Below, piece by piece: positions 37,161 to 45,166 of a stretch of DNA of 64,000 nucleotides; position 1 is the stretch's first letter, and the number at the start of each line of letters is the position of its first letter. The DNA comes from Solidesulfovibrio magneticus RS-1 (GTDB lineage Bacteria; Desulfobacterota; Desulfovibrionia; Desulfovibrionales; Desulfovibrionaceae). The stretch spans positions 2,571,501 through 2,635,500 of the forward strand of contig NC_012796.1 of assembly GCF_000010665.1 (NCBI RefSeq), in the 5' to 3' direction. Below the pieces are notes generated by a model, which saw only the letters and a program-made list of their open reading frames with translations, had not been told where the DNA came from and did not search any database. A program made the translations under genes and the position numbers.

Positions 37161-38079
37161 GGACAGGGTCCGATCCGCCCAGGATGTCGTCCAGGGCGGC
37201 GGTCAGGGTTGGAAAACGAAAGGCAAACCCCAGGCGCGTGAGCCGCTCCGGCACTGCCCGGACGCCGTTTAAAAAGAGTTCCTGGGCCATTTCCCCGAGC
37301 GTAAGCCGCAGCGCCATTGCCGGCGTGCGCAGCCAGGCCGGCCGGGAAAGCGCCCGGCCGATGGCCCGGGACAATTCGTTTTGGGTCACGGCTCCGGGCG
37401 CGGCCAGATTATACGGTCCTTGGGCTTCGGGGGATTCCAGCAAAAACCGGATGGCCCGCACCTCGTCGGTGAGATGAATCCAGGGAAACCACTGGTTGCC
37501 GGCCCCCAGCGGCCCGCCGACGAAAAACCGGTACGGCGCAAGCATGCGAGGCAAAGCCCCGCCGCTGCCGTCGAGCACCACGGCCGTTCGGGCCACGACC
37601 CGGCGCACCCCCAAAGCCTCGGCCCCGGCTGTGGAAGCTTCCCATTTCTCGGCCACTTCGGCCAGGAAACCCCGTCCAACCGGAGCGTCCTCGGCGGCGG
37701 GGGCGTCCCCCCGGTCGCCGTAGTAGCCCGTGGCCGAGCCTTGGACGAGCACGGCCGGCCGGGAAGCCACCGAGGTCAGGGCGTCCATGACGGCCCGGCC
37801 GGCGGCCAGGCGGCTGTCCAGGATGCGGCCCTTGCGCGCCGCCGTCCAATAGCCCGAGGCGATGTTCTCGCCGGCCAGATTGACCAGGGCGTCGGCCCCG
37901 TCAAGGCTCTCCCGCCAGCCCGTGCCGCTTCGGCCGTCAAAAGAGGCGAAGGAAACGCCGCCAACGGCCGCCCGGGGCGCGCCGCGCGAAACAATGACGA
38001 CCTCGTGCCCGTCCCCGGTCAGGGAAAGGGTCAGGGTCCGACCGATAAACCCCGAACCGCCCAGGATGACCACGCGCAT
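37153..38079 (-). CDS. TIGR01777-type NAD(P)-dependent epimerase
   Basis: This 308-residue short-chain dehydrogenase/epimerase relative (SulA/YfcH group) begins with the Rossmann motif ILGGSGFIGRTL, continues through DALVNLAGENIASGYWTA and ATGYYGDRGDAPAAED, has GNQWFPWIHLTD, and ends with the family-specific DUF1731 region (LGEMAQELFLNGVRAVPERL). The substrate is unknown; homologues are linked to cell division in some bacteria. The ATG at 38079 has AGGAGGGC upstream. It is the first gene of a pair with the HD-GYP regulator. Confidence 0.92.
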   Translation of the reverse strand: MRVVILGGSGFIGRTLTLSLTGDGHEVVIVSRGAPRAAVGGVSFASFDGRSGTGWRESLDGADALVNLAGENIASGYWTAARKGRILDSRLAAGRAVMDALTSVASRPAVLVQGSATGYYGDRGDAPAAEDAPVGRGFLAEVAEKWEASTAGAEALGVRRVVARTAVVLDGSGGALPRMLAPYRFFVGGPLGAGNQWFPWIHLTDEVRAIRFLLESPEAQGPYNLAAPGAVTQNELSRAIGRALSRPAWLRTPAMALRLTLGEMAQELFLNGVRAVPERLTRLGFAFRFPTLTAALDDILGGSDPVHA

Positions 38080-38154
38080 GATGCCCTCCTTGCTCCGCCA
38101 AACGGCTGGCTTCAATATACGGGATCCCGGGAGGATGGCAACTCGCGCACGGAC

Positions 38155-38745
38155 TCAGTAGGTGAAATCGAGCTGGTAGGAAACGGGCCGGGCGGCGTCG
38201 AAGGACCAGAAAAAAAGGCCGTTTTTGAGCCACGGCGACACGTCTGGCCGGGTCAGGGACAGTTCCAGGGACAGGACGTAGGTCACGCCGCGCTCCAACC
38301 GGTCCCAGGGGCCGAGATCAATGAGGATTTCACCGAGATGCTTGCGAAAAAGCGAACCGAGGTCCTTGTCGGCGGCCGATCCCTGGCCCGGCAGGGAACC
38401 GACATATTCGCCGGTCTTGATGCGCCGCAGTTCCCCTTCCCAGGCAGCGGCGCTGACGCTCTGGTTCCAGACGTAATCCCGTTTGAGGGAGAGTCTGGCT
38501 CGACAACGCAGGTTCAGGCGCTCGCCGACGTCCAGGACCTGGACGATGCGATCTAGCCCGGTGGGTTCGATGCCGAAGCGCACCCGGATGCGGCCCTCGT
38601 AGTTGTTGAGCACGAGGTTGGTCAAAAGCAGTTCCTGGGCCGAAGCCGGCGCATAGGCGCCGCAACACAAGACCCCGGCCAGAGCCCAGACCAGGCAGGC
38701 GGCAAACCGCCGACGTGTCATCGTCCCAAGGCGCATAAACGACAT
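38155..38745 (-). CDS. DUF4390 protein, exported
   Basis: A signal peptide (ACLVWALAGVLCCGAYAPASA) precedes a DUF4390 domain, recognised by LVLNNYEGRIRVRFGIEPT and the later LERGVTYVLSLELSLTRPDV. The domain has no known function; genes for it often neighbour NtrY-like kinases, though none is next to it here. GGAG precedes the ATG at 38745. Length is 196 residues, normal for the family. Confidence 0.85.
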   Translation of the reverse strand: MSFMRLGTMTRRRFAACLVWALAGVLCCGAYAPASAQELLLTNLVLNNYEGRIRVRFGIEPTGLDRIVQVLDVGERLNLRCRARLSLKRDYVWNQSVSAAAWEGELRRIKTGEYVGSLPGQGSAADKDLGSLFRKHLGEILIDLGPWDRLERGVTYVLSLELSLTRPDVSPWLKNGLFFWSFDAARPVSYQLDFTY

Positions 38746-38871
38746 GCCGCTCCAACGTGGGGCGAAAGACGCGACCCCACCGATCATGCCCTAAACCAAG
38801 GCGGCCGCTTTGACAACAACGCCCCCCTCGGCTACCACCCCGGCAGGTCCGCCGCAGCGGCCGCCAAACCT

Positions 38872-39336
38872 ATGAAACCCCTTCGACTCATCGCCGTCGG
38901 CCAGGTCCGAACCCCGTACTTCCGCGAAGCCTGCGCCCATTACCTGACGGCCGTTCGACGCTACCTGCCGGCCGAGGAGATTCTCGCCCGGGACGGCAAA
39001 TCGGCCGATCCGGCCCGGCGCAAGGCCGAGGAGGCCAAGGCCGTGCTGGCGGCCCTGGCCCCGCGCGACTTCGTGGTGGTCCTGGACGAGCACGGCCCGT
39101 CCCTGCCCTCGACCGAACTGGCCGCGCTGCTCAAAAAGCGCATCGAAGATCCGGGCCGCGCTCCCGCCTTTGTTATCGGCGGCCCCTTTGGCCTGGACAA
39201 AGCCGTCCTCGACCGGGCCGACCGCCTCCTGGCCCTGGGGCCGGGCACCCTGCCCCACGAATTGGCCCGGGTGGTGCTCTACGAACAGCTCTACCGCGCT
39301 GCCTCCATCAACGCCGGCGCGCCCTATCACCACTAA
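38872..39336 (+). CDS. rlmH: 23S rRNA pseudouridine-1915 N3-methyltransferase
   Basis: This 154-residue SPOUT methyltransferase modifies helix 69 of 23S rRNA. The knot region includes FVVVLDEHGPSLPSTELAAL, FVIGGPFGLDKAVLDRAD and the conserved C-terminal LGPGTLPHELARVVLYEQLY plus RAASINAGAPYHH. Length and C-terminal end at YHH are exactly as in RlmH. It is a plus-strand gene followed after 19 bp by a small acidic protein gene. Confidence 0.97.
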   Translation: MKPLRLIAVGQVRTPYFREACAHYLTAVRRYLPAEEILARDGKSADPARRKAEEAKAVLAALAPRDFVVVLDEHGPSLPSTELAALLKKRIEDPGRAPAFVIGGPFGLDKAVLDRADRLLALGPGTLPHELARVVLYEQLYRAASINAGAPYHH

Positions 39337-39355
39337 CGCACAAGGATCACCGCCC

Positions 39356-39586
39356 ATGGCCCTGCCGCTCATCAACGCCGCCTATCTGGAAAAGCTGCGC
39401 GAATATTTCGTCTCCGGCGACATCGTTTTCGACTTCGAAAACGCCTCCGAAGCCGACAAGGGCGAAATCCTCGATTTCCTGGAGACGCTCATGGACCTGG
39501 CCGAAGCCGCCGACGCCACGGCCACCCGGCTTATTTTCAAGGACGCCTATCTGGCCTCGGCCCAGGGCGAGAACAGCGAAATGTAA
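39356..39586 (+). CDS. Small acidic conserved-looking protein of unknown function
   Basis: This 76-residue protein (MALPLINAAYLEKLREYFVS..., ending GENSEM) is helical and acidic, with no membrane segments. No domain was recognised. It has AAGGATCACC before its ATG and follows rlmH, so co-translation is likely. Its last 40 bases overlap the end of the convergent rsmG gene. Its codon usage is that of the neighbours, so it is probably real. Confidence 0.7.
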   Translation: MALPLINAAYLEKLREYFVSGDIVFDFENASEADKGEILDFLETLMDLAEAADATATRLIFKDAYLASAQGENSEM

Positions 39587-40254
39587 CGCGTCTTGTCGCC
39601 AATCCGGTAGTCGCCGGCCGCGCTCAGGGCAAAGCCCGGCGGGATTTCGTCGCCTTGCGGCGGCGTGCCCGTCATGGTCAGCACGGCCATGGGCCGAGGC
39701 ACGAGTTCCCGGCAGATGGCCAAAAACTGCGGCCAAGGCGCGAAGGCGCGGCTCAGGCACAGGATGAACGCGCCGGGATGGGCCGCCACAATGGGCGGTA
39801 CCGTGGCCTCCACCCGACCCTCGGCGGCAAAAAGGCCGGCAAAACCCAGGCGCGCGGCGCATTCGCCAAGAAAGACCGCCCGTTTTTGCCGGGCTTCGAG
39901 CAGATGGTAGTCGCCCCGGTTCCAAAAGGCCCGCAGCGGCACGCCGGGCAGCCCGGCCCCGGCCCCGAAATCCAGGGACACGACAGACTCGCCGGCCGGC
40001 GGCAAAAACGCCGCGCCCGGGCCGGACAGGAAATCAGCCACATGCCAGGAATCGGCGATGAGCGTTTCCAGTATCTCGCGCCAGTCCGATGGTCCGACCA
40101 GATTGACCCGGCCGCGCCAGCGGGTCAAAAGCGTCAGATAGCCGGCCAGTTTTTCGGCTTGTTCAGGCATCAGCCCGCGCCCCAGGCTCGCCGCCGCCTG
40201 GGCCACGCCGGCGGTGTCCAGCCCCGATTGTCCTTGCTCCACGGGTTCCTCCAC
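39547..40254 (-). CDS. rsmG: 16S rRNA m7G527 methyltransferase
   Basis: RsmG (GidB) adds N7-methyl to G527 of 16S rRNA. The 235-residue protein shows the family's LTLLTRWRGRVNLVGPSDWR (N-terminal helices), DSWHVADFL, a SAM-binding loop LDFGAGAGLPGVPLRAFW and the following ARQKRAVFLGECAARLG. The loop departs from the usual DVGSGAGFPG, and the insertion after the second strand is modest. The 3' end overlaps the small plus-strand gene by 40 bp. The divergent fabD starts 86 bp away. Confidence 0.92.
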   Translation of the reverse strand: MEEPVEQGQSGLDTAGVAQAAASLGRGLMPEQAEKLAGYLTLLTRWRGRVNLVGPSDWREILETLIADSWHVADFLSGPGAAFLPPAGESVVSLDFGAGAGLPGVPLRAFWNRGDYHLLEARQKRAVFLGECAARLGFAGLFAAEGRVEATVPPIVAAHPGAFILCLSRAFAPWPQFLAICRELVPRPMAVLTMTGTPPQGDEIPPGFALSAAGDYRIGDKTRYISLFSPWAEAR

Positions 40255-40340
40255 GTCAAAATTGACCGTTGCACATTTAGGCCCGTTGCTCTACCAATCG
40301 CGGCCGAAACGATGCGAAAAGCTCTTAAGGAGAGGCGAAC

Positions 40341-41291
40341 GTGAGCGCAACCGAAAACCGCCTGGCCGTGCTGTTCCCCGGCCAGGGTTCCCAGGAAAAA
40401 GGCATGGGCCGCGAACTGGCCGAGGCTTCGGCCGAGGCGGCGCAGCTGTGGTTGATGGCGGAAAAGGCCTCGGGCCTCCCCCTGCGTGAAATCTACTGGG
40501 AGGGCGACGAAGCGGCCATGGCCGATACCCGCTCTCTCCAGCCCGCCATGACCGCCGTGACCCTGGGCCTGTGGTTTCATCTCAAGTCGAAACTGACCCC
40601 GCTGGTCGGGTTTGTCGGGCACAGCCTTGGCGAATACGCCGCCCTGGCCGCCTCGGGCATGGTCGAGATTCCGGCCGTGTTCGAACTGACCAGCCTTCGC
40701 GGCCGGCTCATGGCCGAAGCCGCAGGCGGCGACGGCCGGATGGCCGCCGTGCTCAAGCTCTCTCTTGACGACATCGAGGACGTGGTGCGCCAGGCGGGCG
40801 AGTCGACCGGCAAGATCCTTTTGGTCGCCAACTACAACTCCCCGGGGCAGTACGTCATTTCCGGCGAAGCCGCGGCTGTGGAGGCCGCCGCCGCCCTGGT
40901 CAAGGACAAGAAGGGCCGGGCTGTGCCCCTGGCCGTCAGCGGCGCGTTTCACAGCCCGCTCATGGCCGAGCCGGCCGCCGAACTGGAAAAGGCCCTGCGC
41001 CGGGCCGGGCTGCGCGCCCCGTCGGTCGCTCCGGTCTTCCACAACGTCACCGGCCGCCCCGAGCCCGACGCAGCCAAGGCGCTTGACCTCATGTGCCGCC
41101 AGATGACCTCGCAGGTGCGCTGGATCGACACTCTGGCCGCCCTGTGGCAGGCCGGCGCGCGCACCTTTGTGGAGCTTGGCCCCAAGGGCGTGCTGACCAA
41201 GCTCCTTTCCGCCAACCTCAAGGAATGCGGCGAACCTTATACGGGCGTTTCCGTGGCCAAACCTGCCGACGCCGCCGCTTTGGAGGCCTGA
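40341..41291 (+). CDS. fabD: Malonyl-CoA:ACP transacylase
   Basis: This 316-residue enzyme loads malonyl onto acyl carrier protein for fatty-acid synthesis. The N-terminal LFPGQGSQEKGMGREL, the nucleophile S95 in GHSLGEYAALAA, the LRGRLM arginine loop and the His in AVSGAFHSPLM are all canonical. The start is GTG, preceded by AAGGAG. It is followed four bases later by argS, a loose operon. No other fab genes are in the window. Confidence 0.95.
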   Translation: MSATENRLAVLFPGQGSQEKGMGRELAEASAEAAQLWLMAEKASGLPLREIYWEGDEAAMADTRSLQPAMTAVTLGLWFHLKSKLTPLVGFVGHSLGEYAALAASGMVEIPAVFELTSLRGRLMAEAAGGDGRMAAVLKLSLDDIEDVVRQAGESTGKILLVANYNSPGQYVISGEAAAVEAAAALVKDKKGRAVPLAVSGAFHSPLMAEPAAELEKALRRAGLRAPSVAPVFHNVTGRPEPDAAKALDLMCRQMTSQVRWIDTLAALWQAGARTFVELGPKGVLTKLLSANLKECGEPYTGVSVAKPADAAALEA

Positions 41292-41295
41292 TTCC

Positions 41296-42951
41296 ATGCG
41301 CGCCACCGCCATTTTGCGCGATCTTCTGGCCAGCGCCCTGGAAAACCAGGGCATTGCCTGGCCGGTCAAGACCACCATTGAGCCGCCCCGGGACAAGGCC
41401 CACGGCGATCTGGCCACCAACGTGGCCATGATGGCCTCCAAGGCGGCCAAGAAGCCGCCCCGGGAACTGGCCGAGTCCCTGCGCCAGGCCCTGGCCGCCG
41501 ATCCCCGGCTGGCCTCGGTGGAGGTCGCCGGCCCGGGCTTTCTCAATGTCGCCTTCACGCCGGCCTTCTGGCAGGAGACGGTTTGCGACGTGGCCAAGGC
41601 CGGCGACGGCTACGGCCTGCTCGACATCGGCCAGGGCGTGAAAATACAGGTGGAGTTTGTCTCGGCCAACCCCACCGGGCCGCTGCATATCGGCCACGGA
41701 CGCGGCGCGGCCGTGGGCGACAGCCTGGCCCGGGTGCTTCGGGCCGCCGGCTTCACCGTGGAGACCGAATACTACATCAACGATGCCGGCCGCCAGATGC
41801 GCATCCTGGGCATGTCCATCCTCTATCGCTACAAGGAGCTCATCGGCGAGCCCGTGACCGAGCCCGAGGACTACTACCGGGGCGAGTACGTCATTCCCCT
41901 GGCCCAGGATATGATCGACGCCCACGGCCGCAAGCTGCTGGAGATGCCCGAGGCCGAAGCCACCGACATCTGCCGGCTGCACGGCGAACGCGAGATCCTG
42001 GCCGGCATCAAAAAGGACCTGGAAGACTTCCGGGTCCACCACGACGTCTGGTTCCCGGAATCGACCCTGCTCGCGGCCGGGGCCGTGGACGCCGCCTTCA
42101 ATGAACTACGCGACAAAAAACTGGCCTACGACCAGGACGGGGCCTTCTGGTTCGCCTCCACCGCCTTTGGCGACGACAAGGACCGGGTGCTGGTCAAGTC
42201 CGGCGGCGAACTGACCTACTTCGCCTCGGACATCGCCTACCACGCCGACAAGTTCCGCCGGGGCTTCGACGTGGTGGTGGACATCTGGGGCGCCGACCAC
42301 CACGGCTACGTGCCGCGCATGAAGGCCTGCGTTTCGGCTCTTGGGCGCGACCCCGAGGCCAGCCTCAAGGTCATTTTGGTGCAGCTTGTCAACCTGCTCA
42401 AGGGCGGTGAGCAGATCGCCATGTCCACCCGGGCCGGCAAGTTCGAAACCCTGGCCGATGTGGTCAAGGAAGTCGGGGCCGACTCCGCCCGCTTCATGTT
42501 CCTGTCACGCAAATCCGACAGCCACCTGGACTTTGACCTCGACGCGGTCAAGGAGAAGTCCATGGACAACCCGGTCTACTACGTCCAGTACGCCCACGCC
42601 CGGGTGCGCTCGCTTTTTGCCAAGGCCCAGGAGCGCGGTCAGGCCGTGGCCGAGACCTCGCCGGAACTCCTGGCCTTACTCACCACCGACGAGGACCTGG
42701 AGCTGCTTAAGCTGCTGGAGCAATATCCCGACACCGTGGCCGCCGCCGCCCGGACTTTTTCGCCCCATCTGGTAAGCTTTTACCTGCGCGATCTGGCCGG
42801 ACGCCTGCACCGCTACTACACCGTCAACCCGGTCCTGACCGCCGGGAGCGACGACCTGGCCTCGGCCCGGCTGCGGCTCCTCGACGCCGTGGCCCAGACG
42901 ATCAAAAACGGCCTGGACCTGCTTGGCGTCAGTGCGCCAGACAAGATGTAA
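41296..42951 (+). CDS. argS: Arginyl-tRNA synthetase
   Basis: This class I synthetase of 551 residues charges tRNA-Arg. HIGH appears in SANPTGPLHIGHGRGAAVGD. The KMSKS position is replaced by MSTRAGKFETL, usual for ArgRS. The N-terminal additional domain (EPPRDKAHGDLATNVAMMAS) recognises the tRNA D-loop, and the C-terminal DALR domain contains YYVQYAHARVRSLFAKA. Downstream lies a SPOR protein after 55 bp. Confidence 0.97.
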   Translation: MRATAILRDLLASALENQGIAWPVKTTIEPPRDKAHGDLATNVAMMASKAAKKPPRELAESLRQALAADPRLASVEVAGPGFLNVAFTPAFWQETVCDVAKAGDGYGLLDIGQGVKIQVEFVSANPTGPLHIGHGRGAAVGDSLARVLRAAGFTVETEYYINDAGRQMRILGMSILYRYKELIGEPVTEPEDYYRGEYVIPLAQDMIDAHGRKLLEMPEAEATDICRLHGEREILAGIKKDLEDFRVHHDVWFPESTLLAAGAVDAAFNELRDKKLAYDQDGAFWFASTAFGDDKDRVLVKSGGELTYFASDIAYHADKFRRGFDVVVDIWGADHHGYVPRMKACVSALGRDPEASLKVILVQLVNLLKGGEQIAMSTRAGKFETLADVVKEVGADSARFMFLSRKSDSHLDFDLDAVKEKSMDNPVYYVQYAHARVRSLFAKAQERGQAVAETSPELLALLTTDEDLELLKLLEQYPDTVAAAARTFSPHLVSFYLRDLAGRLHRYYTVNPVLTAGSDDLASARLRLLDAVAQTIKNGLDLLGVSAPDKM

Positions 42952-43006
42952 CCGACTTGACATTGCCTCGTGATCGGCCATTGTCGACAGACGAGGAACC
43001 TTGCCC

Positions 43007-43795
43007 ATGAAGCTTTTAAGCCGCCTAAACGCCACCCGCGAAAACGGGGGGCCGCGAAAATTCACCTTTGAGATCAGCATGTCCGGCGTGGTTTCCGTCG
43101 GCATCGTGGTCGTGCTTGGCATGTGCTGGGTGTTTATTCTCGGCATTCTGGTCGGCCGGGGCTACAAGCCCGAGACGGCCGTGCCCCAGATCGCCCAGAT
43201 GATGCCGACCACCGAAGCCAAGCTGCCCGACGGCGAAGCCAAGGCCCCGCCTTCGGTGCTCAAGCCCGAGGATCTCCAGTTCATGGAGGATGTCCACAAC
43301 CAGCCAGGAGCCGACGCCGCCGACGCCGCGCCGACCAAGACTCCGGCCGATCCCAAGAAACAGGCCGCAGCCGCCAAGCCCCACGACCAGACCGAAGTGC
43401 GTCCCGTGGGCGGCGCTGCCGCCGCAGCTACGCCCCGTACGATCACGTCGCCGGCTGCTTCGGCCGCGCCCCGGGCGGTGGCCGTCGTTCCCCCGCCGGC
43501 CAAGCCGGCCGACACGCCCAAGGTCGATCCCAAATCGACCTTCGACAAAAAGGCCGGGATGCGCTATACCGCCACCTATCAGGTGGCCTCGTTCCCGGGC
43601 AAAGCCCAGGCCGAAACCCACGTCAAGGATCTGGCGAAAAAGGGCGTGACCGCTTCGGTGCGCGAGGCCAAGTCCGGCAATAACGTGGTATTTCGGGTCA
43701 CTATCCAGGTGAAGGGGTCGGATGCGGAAATATCCGACTCCCTCAAGAAGAGCGGCGAAAAAGGCGCTATACTTCTCGGCAAAAAACCCTTATGA
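43007..43795 (+). CDS. SPOR-domain membrane protein
   Basis: This 262-residue single-pass inner-membrane protein has a cytoplasmic N-terminus, one helix (VVSVGIVVVLGMCWVFILG; about residues 27-48), a low-complexity Ala/Pro/Lys linker, and a C-terminal SPOR domain (about 180-260; YTATYQVASFPGKAQAETHV, VTASVREAKSGNNVVFRV). It resembles FtsN-like and DedD-like proteins that bind septal peptidoglycan, although the catalytic FtsN core helix cannot be asserted. GAGGAA lies before the ATG at 43007. It follows argS, as SPOR proteins do in several Desulfovibrio-like genomes. Confidence 0.9.
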   Translation: MKLLSRLNATRENGGPRKFTFEISMSGVVSVGIVVVLGMCWVFILGILVGRGYKPETAVPQIAQMMPTTEAKLPDGEAKAPPSVLKPEDLQFMEDVHNQPGADAADAAPTKTPADPKKQAAAAKPHDQTEVRPVGGAAAAATPRTITSPAASAAPRAVAVVPPPAKPADTPKVDPKSTFDKKAGMRYTATYQVASFPGKAQAETHVKDLAKKGVTASVREAKSGNNVVFRVTIQVKGSDAEISDSLKKSGEKGAILLGKKPL

Positions 43796-43841
43796 GGATT
43801 CCCCGCTTTCGCGGCAAATCAGAGTGTAAAGAGGACTGCCC

Positions 43842-44396
43842 ATGCTTCCAGGCTCTTCCGTTCCCACCAAGGCGTTTTTCACCAAGGGCGTCGGCCGCCA
43901 CAAGAACAAGCTGCAGTCGTTCGAGCTGGCGCTTCGCGAGGCTGGCATCGAAAAGCTGAACTTGGTTTACGTGTCGAGCATTTATCCGCCCCATTGCCAG
44001 CTTCTGACCCCCGAAGAGGGCGTGAAGCTCCTTAACCCCGGGCAGATCACCTTCTGCGTCATGGCCAGAAACGCCACCGACGAAAAGAACCGCCTGGTCG
44101 GCTCCGCCGTGGGCATGGCCTTCCCGGCCGACAAGTCGAACTACGGCTACATCTCCGAGCACACCGGCTTTGGCGCGGAAGAGCAGGAGATAGGCGATTT
44201 CGCCGAGGATTTGGCCTCCACCATGCTGGCCACCACCCTGGGCATCGACTTCGACCCCGAGACCGCCTACGACGAGCGCCGCGAGACCTATCTCATGAGC
44301 GGCAAGATCATCGACTCGGCTTCCATGCCCTGCGTCACCACTGGTGAAACGGGCATGTGGACCACGACCATCTCGGCGGTGGTTTTCATCCCCTAA
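43842..44396 (+). CDS. Pyruvoyl-dependent arginine decarboxylase
   Basis: The enzyme converts arginine to agmatine and CO2 with a covalently bound pyruvoyl group made by self-cleavage. The expected Ser-Ser cleavage site is S45-S46 in LVYVSSIYPP, with the preceding FFTKGVGRHKNKLQSFELAL typical of the family. Length 184 is right. The fragment MSGKIIDSASMPCVTTGE is characteristic of bacterial PvlArgDC. It lies in the same direction as nth and the spermidine-synthase-like gene, hinting at a polyamine link. It begins 46 bp after the SPOR gene. Confidence 0.95.
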   Translation: MLPGSSVPTKAFFTKGVGRHKNKLQSFELALREAGIEKLNLVYVSSIYPPHCQLLTPEEGVKLLNPGQITFCVMARNATDEKNRLVGSAVGMAFPADKSNYGYISEHTGFGAEEQEIGDFAEDLASTMLATTLGIDFDPETAYDERRETYLMSGKIIDSASMPCVTTGETGMWTTTISAVVFIP

Positions 44397-44461
44397 GCCC
44401 TCATGGGACTTTTCGGGGCAACCCTCGCCTGCCTGCCGGCCGCGTCCATCCGGGGCTCCCG

Positions 44462-45097
44462 ATGATGGACGCGGCTTTGCGTGCTGCGGTCATCCATGAC
44501 CGCCTGCGCCCGCTTTATCCCGACCCCAAGCCGGCCCTGGATCACCAAAACGCCTACGAGCTGTTGGTGGCCACGGTGCTGGCCGCCCAGTGCACCGACG
44601 CCCGGGTCAACACCGTCACGCCGGAATTCTTTCGCCGCTGGCCCGACCCCGCCGCCCTGGCCAAGGCCAACATCGGCGAGGTCGAAGCCGTGGTCCATCC
44701 CACCGGTTTTTTCCGGCAAAAGACCAAAAACCTCGTGACCACGGGCAAGATTCTGGTCGAGCGCCACAACGGCCGGATACCGGCCACCATGGCCGAGCTG
44801 ACCGCTTTGCCCGGCGTGGCCCGCAAGACCGCCAACATCGTCCTGTCCAACGCCCTGGGCATCAACGTCGGCATCGCCGTGGACACCCACGTGCGCCGCC
44901 TGTCCTTTCGCCTGGGCTTGACGACGTCGGAAAACCCGGTCATCATTGAAAAAGATTTAATGCCCCTGTTTGCCCCCGAGGTTTACGGCGAGATCAACCA
45001 CCTCCTCGTCCTTTTTGGACGCGAGGTGTGCAAGGCTCGCCGGCCCCAGTGCGGCGACTGCGTGCTCAACGACGTCTGCCCCAAACACGGGGTGTGA
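44462..45097 (+). CDS. nth: Endonuclease III (DNA glycosylase/AP lyase)
   Basis: This 211-residue base-excision repair glycosylase removes oxidised pyrimidines. The helix-hairpin-helix LTALPGVARKTANIVLSNAL with the catalytic Lys, Asp in GIAVDTHVRRLSFRLGL, and the C-terminal [4Fe-4S] loop CKARRPQCGDCVLNDVC (C-x6-C-x2-C-x5-C) are complete. The start ATG at 44462 or 44465 is not strongly marked by a ribosome site; a longer frame from 44357 overlaps the decarboxylase gene. Confidence 0.96.
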   Translation: MMDAALRAAVIHDRLRPLYPDPKPALDHQNAYELLVATVLAAQCTDARVNTVTPEFFRRWPDPAALAKANIGEVEAVVHPTGFFRQKTKNLVTTGKILVERHNGRIPATMAELTALPGVARKTANIVLSNALGINVGIAVDTHVRRLSFRLGLTTSENPVIIEKDLMPLFAPEVYGEINHLLVLFGREVCKARRPQCGDCVLNDVCPKHGV

Positions 45098-45166
45098 CGT
45101 CTTTACGCCATGCCCGCCGGGGCGCCGGCCCGCCGGTCCCGCAGCGGCGCGCTCCCGAGGTCAGCC

